The notes: a model not told the origin generated them from the sequence alone. Positions 8,607 to 16,269 are shown, counted from the first letter of the stretch. The stretch: 32,738 nucleotides of DNA from Paenibacillus sp. 1001270B_150601_E10 (GCF_015558675.1 NZ_JADMOL010000002.1:511072-543809), one strand, 5' to 3'. Translations and numbers: made by a program.

Positions 8607-8636
8607 AAAGGGATGTCTTTGAGACATCCCTTTTTT
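8607..8636 (+). terminator. Rho-independent terminator of the ABC operon
   Basis: AAAGGGATGTCT pairs perfectly with AGACATCCCTTT around a TTG loop and is followed by a T-run. It lies 33 nt after the solute-binding gene and closes the five-gene operon. Confidence 0.93.
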
Positions 8637-8694
8637 GTGATTATGGCCTGACTTTCTGATGTCTTTCATTTATTTAGGTCCCTTAGGAGAATGT

Positions 8695-8723
8695 TTGTTC
8701 ATGGATTCATGAAATTGTACATT
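8695..8723 (+). promoter_or_regulatory. Candidate promoter with dyad for the 56-aa gene
   Basis: TTGTTC (8695-8700), a 17-nt spacer and TACATT (8718-8723) form a weak sigma-A promoter. The dyad TTCATG-GATT-CATGAA (8698-8713) covers the -35 end and spacer, so it could be a repressor site. Both are candidates only. Confidence 0.35.
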
Positions 8724-8784
8724 TTTGGACATAGTAAAGGTGGTGAGCTGAATTTTTGTAGGAAGCTGTAAGGGAGTGTGCAAC

Positions 8785-8955
8785 ATGGATTTGAAATGGG
8801 TGTATTGGGGCAAACTGTACGATTCCAAGTTTCAAGCAAGAGTTCTTCAGCAGCGGCTTGAGCATGATGCTTGGATGTATGGCTATGATACCCCACAGGA
8901 GATAGAGGTGTTTCGATCACGTCGTGGAAAATACGGTGTTCGCTTTATTCTTTAG
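8785..8955 (+). CDS. Small conserved-looking protein, 56 aa
   Basis: A short open frame from ATG 8785 to TAG 8953-8955 with a good ribosome binding site (AGGGAG, 8 nt upstream). The product is rich in aromatic and charged residues (MDLKWVYWGKLYDS at the start, FRSRRGKYGVRFIL at the end), with no membrane segment or cysteine. It stands alone between the ABC operon terminator and the tRNA cluster, with its own candidate promoter. I do not recognise the family. The ribosome binding site and protein-like composition make it likely to be a real gene; no function is proposed. Confidence 0.65.
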   Translation: MDLKWVYWGKLYDSKFQARVLQQRLEHDAWMYGYDTPQEIEVFRSRRGKYGVRFIL

Positions 8956-9140
8956 CTATTAGCACGCCCCAAGTCTTTAAGGCAAAGTATGAGACGTGTT
9001 TATCTTGACTTTGCACCATTAACTAACATACAAATGGATATAATCGTTTCTTTATTTGTATAATTGAAACAGCTATGATGAGCTAAGAAAACGGTTATCC
9101 AGGTTAAATGTTTATCGTGTAAAAAAAATCAAATTGCTTC
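8956..9140. other. Non-coding gap with an inverted repeat around TATAAT
   Basis: No gene is seen here. TACAAAT (9029-9035) and ATTTGTA (9054-9060) form a 7-bp inverted repeat, with a TATAAT (9039-9044) between them and a second TATAAT at 9059-9064. A further pair, GCAAAGT (8982-8988) and ACTTTGC (9008-9014), lies upstream. No convincing -35 partner or terminator was found. Confidence 0.3.
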
Positions 9141-9170
9141 TTGACTGAACCTATATTCATGTTGTATAGT
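9141..9170 (+). promoter_or_regulatory. Sigma-A promoter of the tRNA cluster
   Basis: TTGACT (9141-9146), an 18-nt spacer and TATAGT (9165-9170) lie 36 nt upstream of the first tRNA. This is a near-consensus housekeeping promoter, as expected for stable RNA genes. Confidence 0.8.
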
Positions 9171-9206
9171 ATTACTTGTCGCTGATAACAGTGATTGAGA
9201 AAATGA

Positions 9207-9283
<77 letters not shown>

Positions 9284-9306
9284 ATCAATATTTGATTTAC
9301 AACTAT

Positions 9307-9383
9307 GGGCCCTTAGCTCAGTTGGTCAGAGCGGTCGGCTCATAACCGATTGGTCGTGGGTTCGAGTCCCTCAGGGCCCACCA
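9307..9383 (+). tRNA. tRNA with CAU anticodon, probably Ile2 (lysidine type)
   Basis: A 77-nt cloverleaf with acceptor GGGCCCT/AGGGCCC and encoded CCA. The anticodon is CAT within GGCTCATAACC. It lacks the initiator C1-A72 mismatch. The loop context CTCATAA and overall resemblance to Bacillus tRNA-Ile2 favour the minor isoleucine tRNA, whose C34 is changed to lysidine by TilS. An elongator Met tRNA remains possible. Confidence 0.9.
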
Positions 9384-9419
9384 TAAGATTAACAGTTTCA
9401 TAGATTCATAGCTTATTAT

Positions 9420-9508
9420 GCCGGGATGGCGGAATTGGCAGACGCACAGGACTTAAAATCCTGCGGTAGGTGACTACCGTACCGGTTCGACCCCGGTTCT
9501 CGGCACCA
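9420..9508 (+). tRNA. tRNA-Leu (UAA)
   Basis: An 89-nt class II tRNA with a long variable arm, acceptor GCCGGGA pairing with TCTCGGC (one non-Watson-Crick pair), anticodon TAA in the loop CTTAAAA, and encoded CCA. Last of the trio. Confidence 0.95.
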
Positions 9509-9552
9509 TTCAATTATACCTATGAACAGTGAATGTTATGATTATGGAATAT

Positions 9553-9584
9553 AACTTCTTTCGCCGAGGCGGAAGGAGTTTTTT
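9553..9584 (+). terminator. Terminator of the tRNA operon
   Basis: AACTTCTTTCGC pairs with the GCGGAAGGAGTT side (with G-T pairs) around a short loop and is followed by T6. It separates the tRNAs from ung. Confidence 0.85.
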
Positions 9585-9635
9585 GATTTTGTACTTCTTT
9601 TTAGATTGAAAAATGGGATGATAGGAGTGGATGGA

Positions 9636-10310
9636 GTGAGCTTTAAGATCGATAACGATTGGAAGGAACAGCTGTATGATGAAGTACGCAAGCCTTACTT
9701 TAAGCAGCTATGGGGATGGCTGCTTCAGCAATATGAGAAGGAGCGCATTTATCCTCCTCTGGATCAGGTATTCACAGCGTTTCGCCTTACGCCATATCAA
9801 GACGTAAAGGTCGTCATCGTCGGTCAAGACCCGTATCATGGACCAGGACAGGCACACGGCCTAAGCTTCTCGGTGCTGCCGGGAGTGCGAATTCCACCGT
9901 CTCTTCTTAATATGTTAAAAGAATGTGCCGATGATATAGGTACAACGATGCCGAACCATGGATATCTGGAATCATGGGCTAAGCAGGGTGTGCTTATGCT
10001 GAACACCGTCATGACTGTTCAAGATGGACAAGCCAACTCCCACAAGGGAATGGGATGGGAGAACTTTACGGATCATGTGATCACGAAGCTTAATGATCGG
10101 GAAGAACCGATTGTATTTGTATTGTGGGGCAGCCATGCACAGGCCAAAATGAAGATGATCGACAGCAGACATCATATCATTAAGGCACCGCATCCTAGTC
10201 CGCTGTCAGCTCACCGCGGCTTTTTCGGCAGCCGTCCCTATTCGAAGATCAATGAGACGCTTCGTGCTTGGGGCAAGGATGAAATTGATTGGCAGCTGCC
10301 TATGCTGTAA
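9636..10310 (+). CDS. ung: Uracil-DNA glycosylase (family 1)
   Basis: Removes uracil from DNA at the first step of base excision repair. The 224-residue product has the family 1 water-activating motif GQDPYHGP with D65 and H68, the uracil-binding LLMLN-type segment (N123 in VLMLNTV), and the DNA-intercalation motif [10 protein letters not shown] with H186. The length matches Bacillus Ung (about 225). The GTG at 9636 is preferred over upstream in-frame TTG/ATG codons because AGGAG ends 8 nt before it and the longer versions would add residues that include the ribosome binding site itself. It is a single gene, bounded by terminators on both sides. Confidence 0.97.
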   Translation: MSFKIDNDWKEQLYDEVRKPYFKQLWGWLLQQYEKERIYPPLDQVFTAFRLTPYQDVKVVIVGQDPYHGPGQAHGLSFSVLPGVRIPPSLLNMLKECADDIGTTMPNHGYLESWAKQGVLMLNTVMTVQDGQANSHKGMGWENFTDHVITKLNDREEPIVFVLWGSHAQAKMKMIDSRHHIIKAPHPSPLSAHRGFFGSRPYSKINETLRAWGKDEIDWQLPML

Positions 10311-10327
10311 CAAGAAGCTATCATTAT

Positions 10328-10375
10328 AAAATGCACTTGCATCAGGCGAACGCCGTCATGCGAGTGCATTTTTTT
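10328..10375. terminator. Bidirectional terminator between ung and the ArsB-like gene
   Basis: A long hairpin with ATGCACT/AGTGCAT outer arms and GCAT/ATGC and GGCG/CGCC inner arms is followed by T7 on the plus strand and by TTTTATAAT on the minus strand. It serves two convergent genes. Confidence 0.88.
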
Positions 10376-10400
10376 GTAGTCATGCTGTTATCGTTGTTCG

Positions 10401-11693
10401 TTAGTGAATGAAATACAGCCATCCTGCAAGTCCTAGCAGCGTGATAAGAAGGGTTGGAATCGTGATGACGACGCCGACTTTGCAGTAATCCTTCCATGAG
10501 ATTTGAATGCCTTTGCGAGACAATACATGAAGCCAGATGAGTGTCGCGAGCGAGCCGATTGGCGTCATTTTGGGACCGAGATCAGAACCGATGATGTTTG
10601 CATAGATAAGTGCCTCTCGGATTAAGGGTTCCGCCTGAAAAGTGTCAATGGACAGCGAGCCAATCATGACGGTTGGAAGATTGTTCATCACCGAGGATAG
10701 GAATGCGGACAGTACGCCCATTCCCAAAGTTGCAATCACGACGCCTTCCTGAGCAAACCATTGTATCCATTGGCCAAGCAGATCTGTTAACCCTGCGTTG
10801 CGAAGCCCAAATACGACGACATACATGCCGATGGAGAATATGACGATCGTCCAGGGCGCTTCCTTTATGATTTTGGTCGTTTCGATTGCAGGGCTTCTTC
10901 TAGCCGCAAGCCATAACACGAACGCTGCGATGCCGCCTATAAAAGATACCGGCAAATGCGTCCATTCGCTTGTAAAGTAAGCGAGCATCAGAACACCGAG
11001 TATGACCCAGGATAAACGAAACAAACGAATATCCTTGATTGTGCTGCTTGGCACAGGCACTTCCTCAGGCTGATACTGCGGCGGGAGATGCTTTCGATAA
11101 TACAGCAGCAGAACGCCTATGCTTGCAGCGCAAGAGACAAAAAAGACGACGACCATGCGCGAGGCATATTCGGCAAAGCCAATGCCAAAGAAGTCGGCTG
11201 CGACGATGTTTACAAGATTGCTAATGGTAAACGGAATGGATGCCGTATCCGCAATAAATCCACTTGCAATGACAATCGGAATCACATATTTTTCCTCAAA
11301 ATGAAGGGCGCGAACCATCGCAAGCACAATCGGCGTCAAAATAAGCGCAGCGCCATCGTTGGCAAAGAAGGCAGAGACGATGGCTCCGAGTATGATGATG
11401 CTGATATAGAGTCTCGTGCCCTTGCCTTTTGCTAGCAAAGCCATATGTAGGGCCGCCCATTCAAAAAAACCAATCTCGTCCAAGATCATGGAAATGATGA
11501 TGATGGCGATAAAGGTAAAGGTGGCATTCCAAACCATAGACGTAACCTGAACGATGTCTTGCAAGCTTACAATTCCAAACAGCAAGGCGAGCAGGGCACC
11601 GATAGAGGCAGGCCAACCAATGGATAAGCCTCGCGGCTGCCAGATGACAAAGATGAGTGTGATGATAAATAATAAACTCGCCCCAATGACCAT
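10401..11693 (-). CDS. arsB: ArsB-family arsenite/anion efflux permease
   Basis: A 430-residue inner-membrane carrier of the ArsB/ion-transporter superfamily, which in other species exports arsenite using the proton gradient. Features include the N-terminal hydrophobic segment then WQPRGLSIGWPA, VVWNATLTF-like VWNATFTFIAI, LDEIGFFEWAALHMA, the conserved FANDGAALILTPIVLAM, SGFIADTASIPFTISNLVNI, and a C-terminal SSVMNNLPTVM with GPKMTPIGSLATLIW. Length fits ArsB (about 430). The ATG at 11693 is chosen because GGGGAGG lies about 10 nt upstream; the longer frame to 11738 covers that site. No arsR, arsC or arsD is nearby, so it is an orphan with its own promoter (11765-11793). It could transport another oxyanion. 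Confidence 0.9.
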   Translation of the reverse strand: MVIGASLLFIITLIFVIWQPRGLSIGWPASIGALLALLFGIVSLQDIVQVTSMVWNATFTFIAIIIISMILDEIGFFEWAALHMALLAKGKGTRLYISIIILGAIVSAFFANDGAALILTPIVLAMVRALHFEEKYVIPIVIASGFIADTASIPFTISNLVNIVAADFFGIGFAEYASRMVVVFFVSCAASIGVLLLYYRKHLPPQYQPEEVPVPSSTIKDIRLFRLSWVILGVLMLAYFTSEWTHLPVSFIGGIAAFVLWLAARRSPAIETTKIIKEAPWTIVIFSIGMYVVVFGLRNAGLTDLLGQWIQWFAQEGVVIATLGMGVLSAFLSSVMNNLPTVMIGSLSIDTFQAEPLIREALIYANIIGSDLGPKMTPIGSLATLIWLHVLSRKGIQISWKDYCKVGVVITIPTLLITLLGLAGWLYFIH

Positions 11694-11764
11694 GTTCTTA
11701 AACTTCCTCCCCATACTTCCATATGTTGCAGGGACCATCGTGTTATGTGATTAATCCCTATCCT

Positions 11765-11793
11765 GTTATAAGCCTTCTGATGACAAGCGTCAA
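11765..11793 (-). promoter_or_regulatory. Sigma-A promoter of the ArsB-like gene
   Basis: On the minus strand TTGACG, a 17-nt spacer and TATAAC lie about 70 nt upstream of the start codon. This is close to consensus. No ArsR-type dyad was recognised next to it. Confidence 0.75.
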
Positions 11794-11828
11794 TCTTTTC
11801 TTCTTAGCTCATTCCGGAAGTGATGGCG

Positions 11829-11858
11829 TTGACAATTCAAATTGAACCATGATATAGT
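11829..11858 (+). promoter_or_regulatory. Sigma-A promoter of tRNA-Val
   Basis: TTGACA (11829-11834), an 18-nt spacer and TATAGT (11853-11858) end 25 nt before the tRNA. The -35 is consensus. Confidence 0.85.
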
Positions 11859-11883
11859 GAATTTACCGTATTTATCATGTTCT

Positions 11884-11959
11884 GATCTGTTAGCTCAGCT
11901 GGGAGAGCACCATCTTGACAGGGTGGGGGTCAGTGGTTCGAGCCCACTACAGATCACCA
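11884..11959 (+). tRNA. tRNA-Val (GAC)
   Basis: A 76-nt cloverleaf with acceptor GATCTGT/ACAGATC, encoded CCA, anticodon stem CCATC/GGTGG-type pairing and anticodon GAC at 11917-11919. It is a single-tRNA transcription unit. Confidence 0.95.
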
Positions 11960-11971
11960 TATTCGATAATC

Positions 11972-12000
11972 AGGAGTCCTTTGCAGAAGGACTCTTTTTT
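11972..12000 (+). terminator. Terminator of tRNA-Val
   Basis: The hairpin GAGTCCTT/AAGGACTC with a TGCAG loop is followed by T6, 12 nt after the tRNA. Confidence 0.9.
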
Positions 12001-12144
12001 GTTGTATAGAGAAACTTTAAGAGGTATATCCTTCTAGAGCTCGCTTGCAGAGTAAGCATGACAACAACAGAATGGTTAGATCGATTTTCAACACGACTTA
12101 GAACAGAAAGTATGGAGCAGCGCTGTTTTTTTATACGGTTGATC

Positions 12145-12198
12145 TTCATTTTCCTTTCAGCTAGCATTCAGGTGTTTCCATTCGGGGTATTGTATAAT
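12145..12198 (+). promoter_or_regulatory. Regulator/kinase promoter with three 11-bp-phased TTCA(G/T) repeats
   Basis: TTCAT (12145), TTCAG (12156) and TTCAGG (12167) start exactly 11 bp apart. A consensus TATAAT lies at 12193-12198, 26 bp from the start of the last repeat, and there is no good sigma -35. Direct repeats with an 11-bp period are the normal binding pattern of OmpR-family regulators that need to assist RNA polymerase. The gene driven is itself an OmpR-family regulator, so autoregulation is the simplest reading. The same repeat recurs at 14706-14766. Confidence 0.65.
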
Positions 12199-12232
12199 AT
12201 TGAGGCAACAACAAGTGATGGAGGACAATAGG

Positions 12233-12916
12233 ATGATGCAAGTGAAAGGAATTCGCATACTTGTCGTCGATGATGAACCGAATATTTTGCAGTTTTTGGA
12301 GCTTGGACTCACGAATGAAGGCTATGATGTAAAGACGGTTCAGGATGGAATGAGCGCGATTGCATTGATGAAGGATTATCAGCCTCATGTTGTCATATTG
12401 GATGTAATGATGCCAGGAATGGACGGCTTTGAGGTTGTTCAGATGTTAAAGAAGATGGATCAAGTAGCCGTTATTATGCTGACAGCAAAAGATGAAGTGG
12501 ATGATCGCGTAAAAGGGCTAAGTCTTGGCGCGGATGATTATATGGTAAAGCCCTTTAGCTTTGTTGAGCTGCTTGCTCGCATACAAGCACGAATCCGCAA
12601 TCAATTTCCCAACCTTGCAGGAGAGGTGAATCTTGGGCCGTTCTGCATCGATGACCGCAGAAAAGAAATTACGCTTCATGAACGCATCTTGGAACTGTCG
12701 CCAACCGAGTACGAATTATTGAAATTCATGGTCATGAACCATGGATTGGTGCTTAGCAAATCGCTTATCTTGGACAAGGTATGGGGCTATGACTTTGGCG
12801 GGGATGAGAATATCGTTGAGGTTTATATCCGCTCGCTAAGGGAAAAGCTTGGAGACCGGGAGCACCAGTTGATACGCACTCTACGAGGCGTCGGTTATCG
12901 GATGGACTTGCCGTGA
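12233..12916 (+). CDS. OmpR/PhoB-family response regulator
   Basis: A 227-residue transcription regulator. The receiver domain has D13-D14, phosphoacceptor D57 (VILDVMMPG), T84 (IMLTAKD) and K106 (YMVKPF). The winged-helix DNA-binding domain (about 130-225) has SPTEYELLKF, VWGYDFGGDENIVEVYIRSLREKL and LIRTLRGVGYRM. The ATG at 12233 is chosen because GGAGG ends 8 nt upstream; the in-frame upstream codons lie before that site. The kinase gene begins 17 nt after its stop, so the pair is one operon. Phased TTCAG repeats precede it and also precede the MBOAT operon at 14865, which suggests self-regulation and control of that operon. Confidence 0.95.
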   Translation: MMQVKGIRILVVDDEPNILQFLELGLTNEGYDVKTVQDGMSAIALMKDYQPHVVILDVMMPGMDGFEVVQMLKKMDQVAVIMLTAKDEVDDRVKGLSLGADDYMVKPFSFVELLARIQARIRNQFPNLAGEVNLGPFCIDDRRKEITLHERILELSPTEYELLKFMVMNHGLVLSKSLILDKVWGYDFGGDENIVEVYIRSLREKLGDREHQLIRTLRGVGYRMDLP

Positions 12917-12933
12917 AGAAAGGAGGCTCGCCG

Positions 12934-14592
12934 GTGAAGCGTACAACGAAGGGTCTAGGACGCCACAAGCGGAAACGTTATTGGCTGGCGCTTCGCACGC
13001 TAAGAGGAAAACTGTTGTTTCGATCGCTACTGTTGGTCGCAATTATCCTCTTTCTTGTGGGCATCTTTCAATATGTGTTCATTAAGCAATATACGTATCA
13101 AAATAAAGCTGACAGCATGCTGAATCAGGTGGTCTCTATACCGCCAGAGACATGGAGACAGAACGGCGTTCCATTGCCGCGGCCTGAAGGGGTTGGAACG
13201 AAGAATCCGTATTGGACGTTTAAAGGGGAAGGGCAGAGGAGCACAGACCAATCGAATAAAGAGGATCAAACTAAGAAACCCAGCAGCAGCTCGTCTGAGC
13301 AGGAACCAGAAAAGACGACGCATAATGGAAAGCCTGCGCCAATGCTCTTTCTGCCAGGATTGTCTATGGCCTATATTGATGAGAACGGACAATATTCCAT
13401 CTTGTCGGAATGGAATGATGCAGGCACCCCGCCTGTGCTGAGTACAGAAGAATACAAAGCCGTTCTAGTGGAGGCAAAGTCAAGACGGGAGCCTTCCTCT
13501 GCGTATAGAGTGATGGATAATCCGGAAGGGAAGGAGCAGCTTGTCGTCTTTTTCCCGGTGCCGTTTAATGATCCGTATGCGTTGGTGCAAATTAGTTCAG
13601 ATACCGATCGGATGAACAACGAGCTTAATCGGCAGCTGCTTATTTACATCGTGTTGTCCTTGATTGCACTGGGGGCAGGGATTATCGCCTTCCTGCCCAT
13701 GCTCAAGAAGACATTAATGCCCCTCTCCAATATGGTCCATTCCGTTGAGCAGATCAATGCAGGAAGCTTGGAGAAGCGATTATCGGTTAGCCAGGGGCAA
13801 GAAGAGATCGATAAGCTGTCCATCTCCTTTAATGAGATGCTGGAGCGTCTTCAGGCTTCCTTTGAAGCTGAAAAGGAGGCGAAGGAGCAGATGCGGCAGT
13901 TTATTGCCGATGCATCGCATGAGCTCCGAACCCCGCTAACTTCCATTCATGGTTTTCTTGAAGTGCTGCTGCGCGGAGCTTCGCAGCAGCCTGAACAGCT
14001 GGATCGGGCGCTGAGAAGCATGTACGGAGAATCAGAACGCATGAATAAGCTCGTTCATGATTTGCTGCTGCTTGCCAAGCTGGACCGGGCTCCCCAGCTC
14101 ACGATCCGTACGGGAAGGCTTGGCGGCATGATTCAAGAGATGGAGCCGCAGCTTCGATTGCTGGCTGCAGAACGACAGGTCAGCTTCGAGCTAGACGTAG
14201 ACACGATCAGTGCATTTGATACGGACAAATTAAAGCAGGTCATCCTGAATCTGTTCTACAATGCCGTGCAGCACACCGATCCTCATACTGGCGCTATCTC
14301 CTTGTCATTAGTCACCCGCAATAATGAGCATCTTGAGCTGTCCGTTCGCGACAATGGAATAGGGGTTGACGAGGAGCACCTGCCGCTGCTGTTCAATCGC
14401 TTCTATCGAAAGGACTCTGCTAGAGCACGCAAGCACGGGGGAGCGGGCTTAGGCCTTGCGATTACCAAGTCGATTATTGACTTGCATGGGGGGGAGATTC
14501 GAGTAACGAGCGAAGTGGGCAAAGGGACGGCTTTTCGGATTAAGCTCCCTATTCATATCGATCCCTTGCAGCATGAGAAAGCCAGCAATTAA
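12934..14592 (+). CDS. Membrane sensor histidine kinase
   Basis: A 552-residue kinase partner of the preceding regulator. The basic N-terminus is followed by TM1 (about 31-51), an extracellular sensor domain of about 180 residues with a Ser/Glu/Lys-rich insert (about 105-135), TM2 (about 235-257), HAMP (about 258-310), HisKA with FIADASHELRTPLTSIHGF and phosphoacceptor H329, and an ATPase domain with the N-box NLFYNAVQHT, G1 DNGIGVDEEH and G2 GGAGLGLAI. GTG 12934 is favoured because AGGAGG ends 7 nt upstream; the GTG at 12913, which overlaps the regulator stop, would place that site inside the gene. The signal sensed is unknown. A terminator follows. Confidence 0.94.
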   Translation: MKRTTKGLGRHKRKRYWLALRTLRGKLLFRSLLLVAIILFLVGIFQYVFIKQYTYQNKADSMLNQVVSIPPETWRQNGVPLPRPEGVGTKNPYWTFKGEGQRSTDQSNKEDQTKKPSSSSSEQEPEKTTHNGKPAPMLFLPGLSMAYIDENGQYSILSEWNDAGTPPVLSTEEYKAVLVEAKSRREPSSAYRVMDNPEGKEQLVVFFPVPFNDPYALVQISSDTDRMNNELNRQLLIYIVLSLIALGAGIIAFLPMLKKTLMPLSNMVHSVEQINAGSLEKRLSVSQGQEEIDKLSISFNEMLERLQASFEAEKEAKEQMRQFIADASHELRTPLTSIHGFLEVLLRGASQQPEQLDRALRSMYGESERMNKLVHDLLLLAKLDRAPQLTIRTGRLGGMIQEMEPQLRLLAAERQVSFELDVDTISAFDTDKLKQVILNLFYNAVQHTDPHTGAISLSLVTRNNEHLELSVRDNGIGVDEEHLPLLFNRFYRKDSARARKHGGAGLGLAITKSIIDLHGGEIRVTSEVGKGTAFRIKLPIHIDPLQHEKASN

Positions 14593-14602
14593 AGCTTTCT
14601 AT

Positions 14603-14647
14603 AAAAGTCTTCATTCTTGCCTTAAATAGCAGGATGAAGGCTTTTTT
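14603..14647 (+). terminator. Terminator of the regulator/kinase operon
   Basis: AAAGTCTTCATTCTTGC pairs with GCAGGATGAAGGCTTT (some G-T pairs) around an 8-nt loop and is followed by T6. It shows that the MBOAT operon is a separate transcription unit. Confidence 0.85.
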
Positions 14648-14705
14648 GTGCTGCTCAAAACTTGAACACGAGCCACTGCCCGCTCTAACCGATCCATATT
14701 CTGTA

Positions 14706-14781
14706 TTCAGGAAACATTCAGTTTCTCTTCCGCCAAGGTTCAGGTTCAATTCAGGATGATTTCAGCGGAGATTGATATGCT
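14706..14781 (+). promoter_or_regulatory. MBOAT operon promoter with six 11-bp-phased TTCAG positions
   Basis: TTCAG starts at 14706, 14717, 14739, 14750 and 14761, and TTCCG (one mismatch) at 14728. These are six positions at exactly 11-bp steps, in-line on one face of the helix. An extended -10, TGATATGCT (TATGCT at 14776-14781), lies 26 bp from the start of the 14750 repeat, the same offset as in the regulator promoter at 12145-12198. There is no normal -35. This is the expected layout of a multi-site OmpR-family activator binding region. The site at 14761 would lie between the -35 and -10 positions. Confidence 0.65.
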
Positions 14782-14787
14782 TCCTCT

Positions 14788-14834
14788 AGCTTGTTAAACA
14801 AGCTGCATAGCACGTTCGATTACAACGCTATGCA
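14788..14834 (+). other. Two inverted repeats in the MBOAT leader
   Basis: AGCTTGTTAAACAAGCT (14788-14804) is a perfect 17-bp palindrome (8-1-8). Right after it TGCATAG (14804-14810) pairs with CTATGCA (14828-14834), with CGTT/AACG pairing inside. If transcription starts near 14788, both are in the 5' leader and could form RNA hairpins just before the ribosome binding site at 14853-14858. The first could instead be an operator. No T-run follows, so they are not terminators. Confidence 0.5.
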
Positions 14835-14864
14835 TATGGCATGGACAACGAAAGAGGGACAACG

Positions 14865-16256
14865 ATGTTATTTAACTCCTATCCGTTTATATTTATTTTT
14901 CTGCCGATCTCCTTATTGGGCTACTTTGCCCTGCATCGCTTGAAGCAGAAGACGGTAGCTCAAGCATGGCTAGCGCTCAGCTCGATATTTTTCTATGGAT
15001 GGTGGAATGTCCAGCATGTACCGCTATTGCTTGGCTCTATTCTGTTCAATTACTTTATTGGGCGGATGATCCTGCGTGCAGGCGCTTCAGAAGCTGTGAA
15101 GATGAAAAAATGGGTGCTTATGCTGGGGCTGTTGGGCAACATTCTGCTGCTTGGTTACTACAAATATCGTGACTTCCTGATCCTGAATTGGAATGAACTG
15201 ACGGGGTCACAGATTGGACTGCTTCAACTGGTGCTGCCACTGGGCATAAGCTTTTTCACCTTTACGCAGATTGCCTATTTGGTAGACTGCTACCGCGGGA
15301 TGGCTAAGTCATATGGCATGATCGACTACGTTCTTTTTGTCACATTCTACCCGCATTTAATTGCAGGACCCATCATTCACCATCGGGAGATGATGCCGCA
15401 GTTTGAGGAAATGCAAACGAAGCGCTGGGACTGGACGAATGTGAGCCACGGCTGCTTCCTCTTTTGTATCGGATTGTTTAAAAAAGTGGTCATTGCCGAC
15501 ACCTTCGCTGGCTTTGCGGATATCGGCTTTATGAATGCAGCTCATTTTTTTGATTCATGGGCCGCGGCATTAAGCTATACCATTCAGCTGTACTTTGACT
15601 TTAGCGGTTATTCGGACATGGCGATAGGACTTGCCTTATTCTTTAACGTACGTTTACCGCAAAATTTCGACTCGCCCTACAAAGCACGTTCGATTCAGGA
15701 TTTTTGGCAGCGCTGGCACATGACCTTGAGCCGATATTTGCGAGATTACATTTATATTCCGCTTGGCGGCAATCGAAAGGGTACCGTAAAGGCGATCCGC
15801 AATACGATCATCACGTTTGTGATCGGCGGCCTGTGGCATGGAGCGGGCTGGACCTTTATTGTCTGGGGGCTTATGCACGGTCTTGCTCTTGCCGTACACC
15901 GATTGTGGAACCTTACTAGATACAAGCTTCCAGGCTGTATCGCCTGGGGTCTAACCTTTTTATTTATCAATGTCACCTGGGTCGTATTCCGCGCGGAGAA
16001 TGGCTCTCAAGCGATTCGTATTCTAAAAGGAATGTTTGGATTGCAGGGGATTGAGTCATCAATCAGCCTATCATCAGCAGGTGTATGGCTGGCCATCATG
16101 ATTCTCCTGCCGATTATTTATCTCGCGCCGAATTCAACGGAGTTGAATGAGCGACTAGCATTCCGCAGAGGAACGGCGTTGGCGATGGCTGCATTCTTTG
16201 TTATCTCTCTGCTGTTCCTGAATCGGATCACGACTTTCTTGTACTTTAACTTCTAG
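14865..16256 (+). CDS. MBOAT-family O-acyltransferase (AlgI/PatA-type)
   Basis: A 463-residue polytopic membrane enzyme that moves an acyl group, usually acetyl, across the membrane onto a surface polymer. It starts MLFNSYPFIFIFLPI, typical for AlgI-like proteins. It contains LVDCYRG, the conserved YFDFSGYSDMAIG segment, PLGGNRKG, and the catalytic region GGLWHGAGWTFIVWGLMHG with H325 and H338. The ATG at 14865 follows AGAGGG by about 6 nt; the in-frame ATG at 14841 has no site. It is first in an operon with the SGNH protein, which begins 13 nt after the stop, an arrangement matching AlgI/AlgJ and PatA/PatB acetylation pairs. The polymer acted on is not indicated. Confidence 0.94.
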   Translation: MLFNSYPFIFIFLPISLLGYFALHRLKQKTVAQAWLALSSIFFYGWWNVQHVPLLLGSILFNYFIGRMILRAGASEAVKMKKWVLMLGLLGNILLLGYYKYRDFLILNWNELTGSQIGLLQLVLPLGISFFTFTQIAYLVDCYRGMAKSYGMIDYVLFVTFYPHLIAGPIIHHREMMPQFEEMQTKRWDWTNVSHGCFLFCIGLFKKVVIADTFAGFADIGFMNAAHFFDSWAAALSYTIQLYFDFSGYSDMAIGLALFFNVRLPQNFDSPYKARSIQDFWQRWHMTLSRYLRDYIYIPLGGNRKGTVKAIRNTIITFVIGGLWHGAGWTFIVWGLMHGLALAVHRLWNLTRYKLPGCIAWGLTFLFINVTWVVFRAENGSQAIRILKGMFGLQGIESSISLSSAGVWLAIMILLPIIYLAPNSTELNERLAFRRGTALAMAAFFVISLLFLNRITTFLYFNF

Positions 16257-16269
16257 TGGAGGGGATATC

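Noticed and set aside
12058..12231. 57-codon plus-strand open frame before the response regulator
   Set aside because: No ribosome binding site precedes its ATG, and it runs through the TTCAG repeats, the -10 and the ribosome binding site of the regulator gene.
14706..14766. TTCAG series as a CRISPR array or simple tandem duplication
   Set aside because: Only five bases repeat while the six between vary freely, as for regulator half-sites, not for duplicated DNA.
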